A DNA stretch of 64,000 bases, taken from positions 186,001 through 250,000 of the forward strand of contig JACKIM010000001.1 in NCBI GenBank assembly GCA_020638465.1, given 5' to 3'. Positions 42,000 to 51,193 of this stretch are shown here, one piece after another. How positions within the stretch are numbered: position 1 is the stretch's first letter; every line of letters begins with the position of its first letter. The notes beneath the pieces are model-generated. The model was not told the origin of the DNA. It saw nothing but the letters and a program-made list of their open reading frames with translations, and ran no database searches. The DNA is from Geminicoccaceae bacterium (GTDB taxonomy: Bacteria; Pseudomonadota; Alphaproteobacteria; Geminicoccales; Geminicoccaceae). Made by a program: the position numbers and the translations under genes.

Positions 42000-43191
42000 A
42001 TCGAATGGCCTGCCCCACCTGCTGATGCGGCAGTTCGAGCGCCTGCCCCGCGCGGCGATCATCATGGACATGAGCGGCGGCATCCATGCCATGAATTCAA
42101 GGCTCGCCTCGGTGACGAAAGCGGTCGTGGACGGGCATCGCAGCGGGCCGTTCTCGCTGGCGGACATCGTCAGGGACGATCCCCGCTCGCTGCTGAACGA
42201 CATCCGTCACGCATCCCGCGGGGACCGGGTCGCGGTTCACCTCCATCGGGCCGACCCGCCCGATCGCTCCGCGACCCTGTTCCGCGTCTGGCCGCTCACC
42301 CTCCACATGGGTCGCGTACGCGATGTCTTTCTCGAAGAGGACGAGGCCCGGCAGATGCGCCGGGTCTTTTCCGACCTGAACACGAGACTCCGCCTTTCCA
42401 ACAGGAACGAAGCCCGTGCCCGACACGAGGTTCGAAGGCTTCGCGATCGCAACGATTTTCTGGAGATATTCGGCCGGGCCGCGTTTCATGACCTCAAGTC
42501 GCCCCTGAACCAGATCAGGGGATGCACGACATGGCTGGCCGACGATTACTCCGCTCTCCTGCCGCCCGGCGCTCTCGAACTCCTGAAAATGATCAACGAG
42601 GCGACGGATCGGCTGCAAAAGCTGATCGAGAGCGTCGCATCCCTCTCCCACGCCGATTCGGCCACGCTGGAGAAGAAACGGATCTCCGTGAAACACTCGA
42701 TCGAGGATGTCATCTCGTGCATGGACAAATCCGTCCTTGACGAGGAAATCCGGATCGAATGTCGTGGAAGCTTCTTCGATGTCGTTGGCGACGAATTTCT
42801 TTTCACACGACTGATGCAGAACATCATTGAAAATTCGATGAAGTACCGCTCGCCGAAAAGAGTTCTGGCGATCACGGTTTCCATGCAGCGGTCGAACCGC
42901 GGCGAGGTGCGGCTTTCACTGCGCGACAACGGTATCGGGTTCGACAATTCCCACGCCAGGAAGATCTTCGAACCCTTCCAGCGGTTGCACCTCTATTCGG
43001 ATGTCGCGGGCAGCGGGATAGGGCTGGCGACCTGCAAGGCCATCTGCGATCGCCACGGCTGGTCGATCGAAGCCCGCGGCGAAGTCGATGCCGGTGCCGA
43101 ATTCACGATCGCCTTCGACGACAGCCGGGCCGCACCGGACGTGACGACAGCCGTCCGAACCGACGAATTAAACCTGTGCGAGAATAAATGA
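41983..43191 (+). CDS. Histidine kinase, cytosolic, paired with MetOD1 protein
   Basis: This 402-residue kinase has an N-terminal PAS-like sensor part (about 15-120), a short coiled coil, a HisKA dimerisation domain with H169 in FHDLKSPLNQIRG, and a HATPase domain (N box NIIENSMKYRSP, G1 DNGIGFD, G2 GSGIGLA). No transmembrane helix is evident, so the input is probably cytosolic, possibly through the MetOD1 partner encoded just upstream. The GTG start at 41983 overlaps that gene. No response regulator is adjacent, so its partner is elsewhere. The kinase resembles the phytochrome-like/hybrid HK group with an HDLKSPL variant of the H box. Confidence 0.87.
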   Translation: MNISVESNGLPHLLMRQFERLPRAAIIMDMSGGIHAMNSRLASVTKAVVDGHRSGPFSLADIVRDDPRSLLNDIRHASRGDRVAVHLHRADPPDRSATLFRVWPLTLHMGRVRDVFLEEDEARQMRRVFSDLNTRLRLSNRNEARARHEVRRLRDRNDFLEIFGRAAFHDLKSPLNQIRGCTTWLADDYSALLPPGALELLKMINEATDRLQKLIESVASLSHADSATLEKKRISVKHSIEDVISCMDKSVLDEEIRIECRGSFFDVVGDEFLFTRLMQNIIENSMKYRSPKRVLAITVSMQRSNRGEVRLSLRDNGIGFDNSHARKIFEPFQRLHLYSDVAGSGIGLATCKAICDRHGWSIEARGEVDAGAEFTIAFDDSRAAPDVTTAVRTDELNLCENK

Positions 43192-43302
43192 ATCATGTTA
43201 GTATCATGAGGTGAGATTCAATACTCAATCGCCGCGCCGGACTTGCGTTTGGAGCCGGCACGCTTATGCTGCATCGCAACAGAAAAGGCCGGGGTAGCGT
43301 CA

Positions 43303-43815
43303 ATGCAGCGAATGAAGACCGGGATCTATCCGGGGACATTCGATCCGATCCACAATGGGCATATGGACGTGATCCGCCGGGCCACCGTACTGGTCGACCG
43401 GCTGATCGTGGCTGTCGCCATCAATGCCGGCAAGGACCCCCTGTTCGGCCTCGAACAGCGCGCGGCCATGGTCGAGGCCGACATCAACGGACTGATGGCC
43501 GCCAATGCCACCAATGGCACCCGCATCGAGGTCAAGCCGTTCGAGAACCTGCTGGTCGCCTTCGCGGCGGACAATCATGCGGACATGATCATCCGCGGGC
43601 TGCGGGCGGTGTCGGACTTCGAGTACGAGTTCCAGATGGCCGCCAACAACAAGCGGCTCAATCCGAAGATCGAGACGGCCTTCCTCATGGCGTCCGAGAC
43701 CAACCAGTTCATCTCCTCGCGCTTCGTCAAGGAAATCGACAAGCTCGGCGGCAATGTATCGAGTTTCGTCTCGCCCCGGGTGCTCAACGAACTGGCCAAG
43801 CTCCGCCAGCGATGA
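43303..43815 (+). CDS. coaD: Phosphopantetheine adenylyltransferase
   Basis: CoaD transfers AMP to 4'-phosphopantetheine, the penultimate step of coenzyme A synthesis. The 170 residues show the nucleotidyltransferase motif YPGTFDPIHNGH, RGLRAVSDFEYEFQMAANN, and the ISSRFVKEIDKLGGNV block (an ISS-x-V-x-E-I motif). The start was taken as ATG 43303 (MQRMKTG), with GGGGTAG upstream; ATG 43312 is equally possible and frames from 43243 are less likely. It stands alone between the histidine kinase and the HpcH/HpaI aldolase. Confidence 0.94.
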   Translation: MQRMKTGIYPGTFDPIHNGHMDVIRRATVLVDRLIVAVAINAGKDPLFGLEQRAAMVEADINGLMAANATNGTRIEVKPFENLLVAFAADNHADMIIRGLRAVSDFEYEFQMAANNKRLNPKIETAFLMASETNQFISSRFVKEIDKLGGNVSSFVSPRVLNELAKLRQR

Positions 43816-43846
43816 CCGTATCCGGGGCGAAACGCGCCGGGTGCGG

Positions 43847-44635
43847 TCAGCCGCCCTTCTGGAGCGAACGGGCGATGGCCATCTGGCTGCGCATGCCCTG
43901 CAGCACGAGCGAGAGATCGGAGCCGAGCAGGGCGAAGCCGAAGCCCATCGGCAGGTAGCGTTCGAGGAGCTCGCGCGAATATACACCGCCCAGGCCGACG
44001 AACTTGCCCTCGGCACGCGCCGCATCGATCACGGTGCGGTAGGCTTCGGCGATGCGCGGATGGTCGAGCTGGCCGGGTATGCCCATTTCGATGGCAAGGT
44101 CATTGGTGCCGAAAAGAAGGATGTCGACACCGGGAACGGCCGCGATCGCCCGGGCATTCTCGACCGCCTTCGGGCTTTCGATCATCGGGCAGATCAGGGT
44201 TTCCTCGTTGGCCCGCGCCATGGCCTCGGGCGCCGGCAGCGCCTCGTAGTCGAGCTGCGGCAACACCCCTCCCAGCGAACGGTGGCCCTGCGGGGCAAAG
44301 CGGCAACGATCGACAAAGGGCTCGATCTCTTCGGGCCTGTCGACGTGAGGAACGACAATGCCCACGGCCCCGACATCGAGCAGCCGGGACGCCACTTCGG
44401 GGGTCTTTCCGGGCACCCGCACCAACGGCACGACACCGGAACGGGCAGCAACCAGCGACAGTTCGCTGGCGAAATCGACGGTAATCGGATTGTGCTCCAT
44501 GTCGATGAAGAGCCAATCCATGCCGCTCACCGCGGCCAGTATCGCAATCTCGGTCGAGCGGGCAAGGCGCGTGCCGAACCCCATCAGCACTTCACCCGCC
44601 GCCATCCGCTCGCGCATCTGCCTGCCACCCGACAT
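43847..44635 (-). CDS. HpcH/HpaI family aldolase
   Basis: This 262-residue class II (metal-dependent) aldolase cleaves 2-keto-3-deoxy or 4-hydroxy-2-oxo acids to pyruvate and an aldehyde. The family marks are LFIDMEHNP near the start, RVPGKTPEVASRLLDVGAVGIVVPHVD, the metal-binding E in MIESPKAVENA and DILLFGTNDLAIEMG. It is related to 2-dehydro-3-deoxyglucarate aldolase (GarL) and HpaI; the real substrate is not predictable. ATG 44635 with GGGGAGA upstream was chosen over the longer frame to 44707. It converges with coaD and is next to two DUF1127 genes on the same strand. Confidence 0.87.
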   Translation of the reverse strand: MSGGRQMRERMAAGEVLMGFGTRLARSTEIAILAAVSGMDWLFIDMEHNPITVDFASELSLVAARSGVVPLVRVPGKTPEVASRLLDVGAVGIVVPHVDRPEEIEPFVDRCRFAPQGHRSLGGVLPQLDYEALPAPEAMARANEETLICPMIESPKAVENARAIAAVPGVDILLFGTNDLAIEMGIPGQLDHPRIAEAYRTVIDAARAEGKFVGLGGVYSRELLERYLPMGFGFALLGSDLSLVLQGMRSQMAIARSLQKGG

Positions 44636-44722
44636 GCCACTCTCTCCCCTGTTGCATCGGTTGATGATCTTCAGGAGAGAGCTAGCACGCTTCGGCAGGC
44701 GTTGCACGAGAGCAGGACGGCA

Positions 44723-44953
44723 TCAGCGTTCCACGGAACCGCAGGCAATGGCGGCAATCTGGCTGCGATGAATGCCGATGTCGCGCAGGTCGTTGTCGCT
44801 CAGCGCGGACAGCTCGCGTCTGGTCGTGGCGATCAGCGCGCGGCGCTGCTGCCACGCACGGAAGCGGTCGAGGAACGACGCATCGTCGGAACGGCTGAAC
44901 ATCGTGGCGAAAAGGCCCATCGAACGGGCAGGGTTGACAAGGGCGTAAGACAT
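44723..44953 (-). CDS. DUF1127 small protein
   Basis: This 76-residue protein carries the arginine-rich DUF1127 motif in its C-terminal half: QQRRALIATTRRELSALSDN, then DLRDIGIHRSQI. Such small proteins are common in alphaproteobacteria; some bind RNA and affect RNA maturation, phosphate and carbon metabolism, and growth phase behaviour. It has a strong AAGGAGGA ribosome site. It is a near neighbour of a second DUF1127 gene, with different N terminus, 72 bp upstream on the same strand. Confidence 0.85.
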   Translation of the reverse strand: MSYALVNPARSMGLFATMFSRSDDASFLDRFRAWQQRRALIATTRRELSALSDNDLRDIGIHRSQIAAIACGSVER

Positions 44954-45025
44954 AGGATCCTCCTTCGGATCACACGATATTTCGAGGATTTGGCGTTGAA
45001 TGAGCGAAACGTTCCGGCCGGATCG

Positions 45026-45274
45026 TCAGCCGCGGCGGTCGTGGAGCCTGTTGGTGCTCTCTTCCGCGATGCGGGGAATGTCGCAGCGGGGGATCCCCAG
45101 ATCATCCAGCTCGCGGTCGCTCATGCAATTCAGCTCGCGGACGGTCTGCTTGTACATCTCGCGACGGGCAAACCACTCGCGCATTGCGACAAAAAGGGTA
45201 TCCCGGGAACGGCCGGCAACCACATCGGTCACCATCCGCAACATGCTGACGGGATTGATAAGGGCGTAAGTCAT
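45026..45274 (-). CDS. DUF1127 small protein
   Basis: This 82-residue protein has the DUF1127 pattern (REWFARREMYKQTVRELNCM then SDRELDDLGIPRCDIPRIA). It starts MTYALINP, close to MSYALVNP of the downstream neighbour, so the two may be tandem duplicates that diverged. The ATG follows a GGAGG site. It is transcribed away from the UPF0280 gene across a 146-bp divergent region. Confidence 0.85.
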   Translation of the reverse strand: MTYALINPVSMLRMVTDVVAGRSRDTLFVAMREWFARREMYKQTVRELNCMSDRELDDLGIPRCDIPRIAEESTNRLHDRRG

Positions 45275-45420
45275 CTTGGTCCTCCAAGGTCAGGGTCCAC
45301 ACGCACAGGTCCGGTGTGCGATCCAGATAATGACCATTCGCGAGCCCGATTTGAACGCCCGCCTTCTCAATGCTGCAATGCAAAAACGCCGACACTCTCA
45401 CCAGGAGCCGTATGATATAA

Positions 45421-46326
45421 ATGGCGGGATTTTCTCGACCTTTGCATCTTCAGGCCGGTCCGATCGACCTGCTGATTGGCGTCGATGGCGAAAAAACGGA
45501 AGCATTGCGGGCACTTGAACAGGCCCGTGCGGCCTTTGCGCCGGTCCTCCCGGAACTCGCGGAAGAACTCGCTTCAATTCGCCTTGAAGTTGTAGAATCG
45601 GACCCGCCCCGGACCTTCAGGAGCCCCGTCGCCCAACGAATGTCGAATTCAACCCATGAGTTCCGCGAGCATTTCATCACCCCGATGGCAGCGGTAGCGG
45701 GAGCGGTGGCCGATCACATGCTCACCGCCATCATCGACGGGCGCCGTCTCGAACGGGCCTATGTCAACAATGGGGGCGACATCGCCCTGCATCTCGCTCC
45801 GGGCCGTTCGATGCGCCTGGGCATCGTCGGCGACATCGGCGATCCCGCGCTTGACGGGCATGTCGAGATCGACAGCGAAAGCGGGGTGCGGGGCATCGCC
45901 ACCAGCGGCTGGCGCGGACGCTCGTTCTCCCTCGGCATCGCCGATTCGGTCACCGTGCTGGCGACATCGGCGGCGATGGCCGATGCCGCCGCGACCCTGA
46001 TCGCCAATGCCGTCGACATCAATGACCCGGCTGTCGTCCGCCGCCCGGCTGCCGAACTCGACCCGGACTCGGATCTCGGCACCCGTCCCGTCACGGTCGA
46101 TGTCCGAAGGCTTTCGGCAACGAATATCGCCACCGCCCTTGCCGCGGGCACCGCACGCGCCGAAAGTTTCATCCGGTCGAAACGGATCATCGCCGCGGCC
46201 CTGCGCCTGCAGGGCGACACGAGACTGGTCACGGCAGGCAGTCACGGCTTTCCGGGACACCCGCCACGAATCAGCACGGACGGCCCCGGGGCAACGTCCC
46301 GCGAAAACAGGTCGGACGGGGAATGA
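45421..46326 (+). CDS. UPF0280 family protein (ApbE-like fold)
   Basis: The 301-residue protein matches the uncharacterised UPF0280 family: MSNSTHEFREHFITPMAAVAGAVADHML, YVNNGGDIALHL, GIATSGWRGRSFSLGIADSVTVLA, and DINDPAV. This family belongs to the ApbE (FMN transferase) structural superfamily and may act on flavins or as a cofactor-handling protein; direct evidence is lacking. No signal peptide is seen. The ATG at 45421 is the first codon of the frame. It converges with the FixJ-type regulator gene, 41 bp away. Confidence 0.87.
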   Translation: MAGFSRPLHLQAGPIDLLIGVDGEKTEALRALEQARAAFAPVLPELAEELASIRLEVVESDPPRTFRSPVAQRMSNSTHEFREHFITPMAAVAGAVADHMLTAIIDGRRLERAYVNNGGDIALHLAPGRSMRLGIVGDIGDPALDGHVEIDSESGVRGIATSGWRGRSFSLGIADSVTVLATSAAMADAAATLIANAVDINDPAVVRRPAAELDPDSDLGTRPVTVDVRRLSATNIATALAAGTARAESFIRSKRIIAAALRLQGDTRLVTAGSHGFPGHPPRISTDGPGATSRENRSDGE

Positions 46327-46367
46327 CGCCGGACGCCGGTTGGACGGTCAAAAACGGTCGATGAGGC

Positions 46368-47012
46368 TCAGCCAGCCCAGTTCACGTCCACGTCCGCCGC
46401 GATGGCCAGGCGCACCAGCTGGGACAGGCTGCGGACTTCCATCTTCTGGATGATCCGCTGCCGGTGAATCTCGACGGTCCGCGGACTGATGTCGAGGTCG
46501 GCGGCGATCACCTTGGTCGGATGGCCGGCGGCCACCAGCTTCATGATCTCCGCCTCGCGCGGTGTCAGGCGTTCGTAGAGCATCTGCGCCCGCTCGCGGG
46601 TCTCCGCGTTCGACCGGCGCTCGCTCGCGGTCTGGCTGGCACTGCGGACGGCATCGAGGATCCGGTTGTCGGCGAACGGCTTCTCGATGAAGTCGACCGC
46701 CCCCAGACGCATCGCGCGAACCGCCATCGGTACATCGCCATGTCCCGTGATCATGATGATCACGAGGTCGGGCGCCCGTTCGCCGAGTACGCGCAACACC
46801 TCCAGCCCGTTGGTCCCGGGCATGCGGATATCGAGAAGGACCACCCCATGGCCGAGCCCGTCGAGCGCCGCGAGGAGTTCGTCGCCGGAAGCCATGGTGC
46901 GGACATTCACCCCTTCGGAATCCAGCAGCAACGAAAGCGAATCGCGCACCGCCTCGTCGTCATCGACGACGATGACCTCCATGGAATCATCACTGTCTTC
47001 AAGCATCGGCAT
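46368..47012 (-). CDS. FixJ-type response regulator
   Basis: This 214-residue regulator has a receiver domain with acidic pocket D17-D19, phospho-acceptor D61 (LLDIRMPG) and K111 (DFIEKPF), plus a LuxR-type HTH (about 140-205: LTPREAEIMKLVAAGHPTK and DISPRTVEIHRQRIIQKM). The FixJ/NarL arrangement suggests a transcription activator. The start ATG 47012 lies inside the end of the upstream CHASE2 kinase gene (14-bp overlap); further upstream codons are kinase sequence in another frame. It is almost certainly the partner of that kinase. Internal ATGs at 47006 and 46982 are alternatives. Confidence 0.92.
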   Translation of the reverse strand: MPMLEDSDDSMEVIVVDDDEAVRDSLSLLLDSEGVNVRTMASGDELLAALDGLGHGVVLLDIRMPGTNGLEVLRVLGERAPDLVIIMITGHGDVPMAVRAMRLGAVDFIEKPFADNRILDAVRSASQTASERRSNAETRERAQMLYERLTPREAEIMKLVAAGHPTKVIAADLDISPRTVEIHRQRIIQKMEVRSLSQLVRLAIAADVDVNWAG

Positions 47013-49242
47013 GAACCTGCAATGGCAGATTGAAACTGAACACGGTACCACCGCCTTCCGCCGCACGGGCCCGCAACTCGCCACCATGCGCCTCGACGAT
47101 CGTGCGACTGATCGACAAACCCAGCCCCATGCCACCCGGCTTGGAACTATGGAATGGCTCGAAGAGTGCTGCCTGCACCTCGGGCGGAATGCCAGCGCCA
47201 GTGTCGGCAACGCTGACCTCGACATCGCCTCCCCGCAGCCGGCTGGCTACCCGAAGTTCACGCCTGTCACACCCGGCTACAGCCTCTGCCGCGTTGCGCA
47301 CCAGATTGACGATCACCTGCTGGATCTGGATCCGGTCGAACGGCACCTGCGGCACCCGCTTGTCGAGATCGACCTCGACGGAGATGCCGAGATCGTACTT
47401 GCCGATCATTGCCAGCTCGATGGACTCGTCGACCACCTCGCCAAGATCGTGCAGCCCCATTTCCTCGCGACCCTTCTCGAAGAACCGTCGCAGCCGCCGA
47501 ATGACCAGCCCGGCCCGCTCCGCCTGCTGGGTGACCTTGTGAATGGCCTCGATCAGCTTGGCCCTGCTGCCCGGATCCTCGCGTTCGGCGAGACGGCGGG
47601 CAACCGAAGCATAGGTGGTCATCGCCGTCAGCGGCTGGTTCACCTCGTGGGCGATCGAAGCCGAAACCTGTCCGACCGCGCTCAACCTGCCGGCATGCTG
47701 CAACTCGCGCTCAAGCTCCCGGCGGCGGCGTTCGCTCTCCTCGAACAGGCGGCGCGACGCCTCCTGCTCGGTGATATCGTGGAGCACGATGACATGCCCC
47801 GATGGCGAACCGTGCTCATCGAAGATCTGCCCGCGGGACACGAGGATCTCGCGGATCGTGCCGTCGCGGCGGCGCAACCGGGCCCGCACGCGCTTCCCGT
47901 TGAGTTCGTTGTCACCGAGGCTGACAGGCTGATTGGTCTCTCCCAGAAGACAACGGACCACTTCGGCCAGAAGTCTTCCGTGTGCACTCTGCCCGCTCCA
48001 CCCCGTCAGCATCTGGGCCGCCGGGTTGAGATAGTTGATGTGTCCATCGGGTCCGACGGTCACGACCGCATCGGCAATCGCACGCAACGTCACCGCGGCC
48101 CGTTCGCGTTCGGTGCGCACGGCGGCCCGTTCCATCTGCCGGACCACCACGCTCCATCCCGCCCAGGAGGCAAGGGCGCCGATCATCGCCGCACCGGGCG
48201 GAATCCAGACCCCGAGCAGTTGCAGCATGGCCGCCGATATCACCAGCATCAGCAAAATCACGGCAAGGGTGGCATAGAATGGCCGACGCGAATGCTGAAC
48301 GAGAATCGACGAGGCGACCGCGAACGCGACGAGCACCGCGATCAGTAGCGGCCAGCGCAGTTCATGCCACACGATGCCATGACTGAGCGCGTTGAGCAGG
48401 TGGGCATGCAGCACGACACCCGGCATCGGCACGCCATTGCTGGAAAGCGGGGTCGAGAAGGTCGAACCGAGGCCGGAGGCCGTGGCTCCCACGAGGACCA
48501 GCTTGCCGCGCAGCCGCTCGGGCGAGATCCGCCCCTGAACGACGTCGGCGAAGGTCATGCGGTCGAAGCGATTGCGGGCCGAGAACGGGATCAGCGTCCA
48601 GCTCTCGTCGAGCAGCAGGGAATCCGGGCGCAGCGGGTCGAGATCGGCCCTGTAGCCGCCACTCTTCACGGCGCGCTCCAGCAGTGCCGCGACGAGATAG
48701 GGACGCTGGTTGGGTGGAAGACCCGTCGTCGGCCGGATCTTGCGCACCACGCCATCGGGATCGACCTCGAGCTCGACATGACCGAGACCGACCCCGGCCT
48801 TGATCAGCCGTGGCAGGGGGCGGATCTCCTCGGGCAACTGGCCGCCGACGCGCACGTCGGTGAACACCGGCATGACGACCGGCCCATAGGAACGGATCGC
48901 CCTGGCGAACTCCTCGTCCCCGGAGAGATTCTCCCAATCGGGCTCGGCGAAGATGATGTCGAACGCGACGCCGGCCGCCCCCGCCTCGTTGAGCCGGTCG
49001 ATGAGTCTTGCATGCAGTCGCCGCGACCATGGAAAACGGCCGAGTTCGAACAGGCTGGATTCGTCGATGGTAACCACCACCACATCCGATGGGGCGGGCG
49101 GCGTCCATGAATGCAGCGCGAGATCGTAGATGCGGTTGTCCAGCCGTGTGGCCAGACCGAAGAAGCCCAGGAGCCCGGTCACCAATGCGATCGCCAGGAC
49201 GAACCCGATGCGATCCCGCCTTCTGACCGGGGCCGTCCTCAT
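46999..49242 (-). CDS. CHASE2-PAS sensor histidine kinase
   Basis: This 747-residue membrane kinase opens with a helix (about 12-32), followed by a periplasmic CHASE2 domain (about 35-300: DNRIYDLALHSW, VVVTIDESSLFELGRFPWSR, GVAFDIIFAEPD and VLVGATASGLGSTFSTPL). Three further transmembrane helices follow (about 310-385). Then come a PAS domain, a HisKA domain with H532 in ASIAHEVNQPLTAM, and HATPase motifs NLVRNAAEAV, DTGAGIP and GMGLGLSI. The HEVNQPL form and the FixJ partner put it in the FixL/DctB-like group. It overlaps the LysM-FecR gene by ATGA, so three genes form one operon sensing an envelope signal. Confidence 0.92.
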   Translation of the reverse strand: MRTAPVRRRDRIGFVLAIALVTGLLGFFGLATRLDNRIYDLALHSWTPPAPSDVVVVTIDESSLFELGRFPWSRRLHARLIDRLNEAGAAGVAFDIIFAEPDWENLSGDEEFARAIRSYGPVVMPVFTDVRVGGQLPEEIRPLPRLIKAGVGLGHVELEVDPDGVVRKIRPTTGLPPNQRPYLVAALLERAVKSGGYRADLDPLRPDSLLLDESWTLIPFSARNRFDRMTFADVVQGRISPERLRGKLVLVGATASGLGSTFSTPLSSNGVPMPGVVLHAHLLNALSHGIVWHELRWPLLIAVLVAFAVASSILVQHSRRPFYATLAVILLMLVISAAMLQLLGVWIPPGAAMIGALASWAGWSVVVRQMERAAVRTERERAAVTLRAIADAVVTVGPDGHINYLNPAAQMLTGWSGQSAHGRLLAEVVRCLLGETNQPVSLGDNELNGKRVRARLRRRDGTIREILVSRGQIFDEHGSPSGHVIVLHDITEQEASRRLFEESERRRRELERELQHAGRLSAVGQVSASIAHEVNQPLTAMTTYASVARRLAEREDPGSRAKLIEAIHKVTQQAERAGLVIRRLRRFFEKGREEMGLHDLGEVVDESIELAMIGKYDLGISVEVDLDKRVPQVPFDRIQIQQVIVNLVRNAAEAVAGCDRRELRVASRLRGGDVEVSVADTGAGIPPEVQAALFEPFHSSKPGGMGLGLSISRTIVEAHGGELRARAAEGGGTVFSFNLPLQVHADA

Positions 49243-50900
49243 AACATGAGCGCTAGGGCTGCGATGGCCGCGGGAATCGAGATCACCGCCCACAACGGGC
49301 GCGGGCCGAACCCGACCTGCACGGGCTCGCCATAGGGACCCGCATAGCCGTCCTCGTCGATGGCCCGCGCACGGACCCACCATGTTCCGGGCAAGGGCCG
49401 CGGCAGGCTGTCATGGGTCCCCTTGACCTCGAAGGTACGGTCGACCGTGGCGAAGTCCCTCGTCTTCGCGATCTCCACACGGTAGGCGAACAGCGGCTCC
49501 TGCTCCGGCCAGGAAACATCGAGCCGGCCGTCGCTCCCCTCGTGGGCGGAAAGCCGCACCGGCTGCGGGGGAGGAACCAGCCCGAATTCGGTCGGCCTGC
49601 TCGGCCGGCCCTCGTCGCCCGCGGCATCCCGGGCCATGACCTGCCACCAGTAGCGGCCTTCCTCCAGGTTGTCGTCCAGGGTCACGCTCGTCCGGGCGAT
49701 ACCGGACGCGACGGTACGGGCATTCGCCATTTGGGGATTGTCAGCAAGGCGAACCGTATAGGTCACGCCCGCCCCCGACGATTCCCAGGCAAGCCGCACC
49801 GGGTCGCCGCTTCGAAAGCGGCCCTCGCGCATCGGCGCCGGCACGATCGGCCGTGCATCGATCTCGATGGGGCGAGCCGCCTCGATGCCCTCAAGGCCAA
49901 GATCGTCCACCGCCCGGACACGCAGTCGATAGCTGCCGTCGGGCAGGTCGATTCCCCCTACGGCGGCGACATCCACCCGCCTGTCGAGGATGACGCTGTT
50001 GGCGGTTTCGTCGCGTGCGATCTCCACATGATAGGCTTGCGCCTCGTCGACCGGGGCGAAACGGATCGCCGACGGGAAACCCGCGATGACTTCGGGCACG
50101 CCGGACAGGTCGGGAGCCGCCAGAAGCGGGCGCGGCGGTACCGGAGGCTGGCCATAGTCGGCGGCACTGCCATAGTTCAGCGGGACACGGACGGTTTCAC
50201 CGGAAGCGGCGAAGTCGACGCCGCCCTTGAGCACCTCGGTGCGGGCACTCTCGCCGCCATCATCCACCGCCACGCGGAAGACGGTCCCGCGCACCGAGGT
50301 CACGGCGGGCTTCGTCCACAGAAGAAAGCGGCCCGGATTGGCTTCGGCCGACGGGAAGAAGGTCGCCGCGGACCCCGATTCCAGCTTCATCTCGATATCC
50401 GAGATCGAGCCGTCCCCCAGAGCCGTCAGGCGCACGAAACTCAGACGGCTGTCGGGACCGAGGTCAACCGTCGAACCGTCGCCGAGAATGACCGAGACCC
50501 GGCCATCGCTGCCCGTGGTCACCACCACATCGGCCGTGTCGTCGATTTCACCGGCGGAAGCCTCGCTGACCGAACCGTCAGCATAGGCGAGCCGCACCGT
50601 TCCCGCCGGATCCTTCAATGCCGCTGTCATCGGCTGCTCGCGCAGCCATTCGCGCGGAATGAGCAGTTTCGAGCCGACGGGCATCCTGCGCGGACTCTCG
50701 ATGCGGTTGCGTTCGCGAACTTCATTCCACAAATCCGGGTCGCGCAGATGCCGGTGCGCAATCTTCCACACGCTGTCGCCGGGCTCGAAACTGTAGACCC
50801 AGTCCTCGGCACGTGCCGAACCGGCAGCCAGCATGACAAGAACAAACATTCCAACCGGCAGAAACTTGCCCGACTGATCTTGATGGCGGTGATTCGTCAT
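49239..50900 (-). CDS. LysM-FecR domain periplasmic protein
   Basis: The 553-residue exported protein has a signal peptide (1-31, AGSARA), a LysM domain (about 36-85: YSFEPGDSVWKIAHRHLRDP), a FecR-like beta region (about 110-235, with VTSVRGTVFRV) and several fibronectin-like repeats (about 275-535, e.g. YHVEIARDE, YTVRLADNP, YRVEIAKTRD). A C-terminal hydrophobic helix (AVISIPAAIAALALML) may anchor it. LysM would bind peptidoglycan and FecR parts relay signals. It is the first gene of an operon with the CHASE2 kinase, and is probably its periplasmic partner; that link is inference from co-transcription. Confidence 0.87.
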   Translation of the reverse strand: MTNHRHQDQSGKFLPVGMFVLVMLAAGSARAEDWVYSFEPGDSVWKIAHRHLRDPDLWNEVRERNRIESPRRMPVGSKLLIPREWLREQPMTAALKDPAGTVRLAYADGSVSEASAGEIDDTADVVVTTGSDGRVSVILGDGSTVDLGPDSRLSFVRLTALGDGSISDIEMKLESGSAATFFPSAEANPGRFLLWTKPAVTSVRGTVFRVAVDDGGESARTEVLKGGVDFAASGETVRVPLNYGSAADYGQPPVPPRPLLAAPDLSGVPEVIAGFPSAIRFAPVDEAQAYHVEIARDETANSVILDRRVDVAAVGGIDLPDGSYRLRVRAVDDLGLEGIEAARPIEIDARPIVPAPMREGRFRSGDPVRLAWESSGAGVTYTVRLADNPQMANARTVASGIARTSVTLDDNLEEGRYWWQVMARDAAGDEGRPSRPTEFGLVPPPQPVRLSAHEGSDGRLDVSWPEQEPLFAYRVEIAKTRDFATVDRTFEVKGTHDSLPRPLPGTWWVRARAIDEDGYAGPYGEPVQVGFGPRPLWAVISIPAAIAALALML

Positions 50901-51193
50901 GGGTTGCTCAGAAAATTCCGTCGAGGGGAGTGCGGTGGCATGATAGCCGAGAGAACGTGACCGTGAAACATTCTCTCACGAATGGCACACCATGAGAGTC
51001 ACCACGCCTCACCCCGACGGTAAGTCAACCACGCGATCGGCTAGCAGTCCGATCACCGTACACGTCGCTGGTCATAGGGGTTTCCAGCGCGACCAACATC
51101 TCCAATTGCGGGGTTGTTGGAAATACGGTTGTTCACTTACCAGCATCATCGAGAAGGAATCGGTTGACTTCCCGCCTCCTGCAACTCGTTGAA

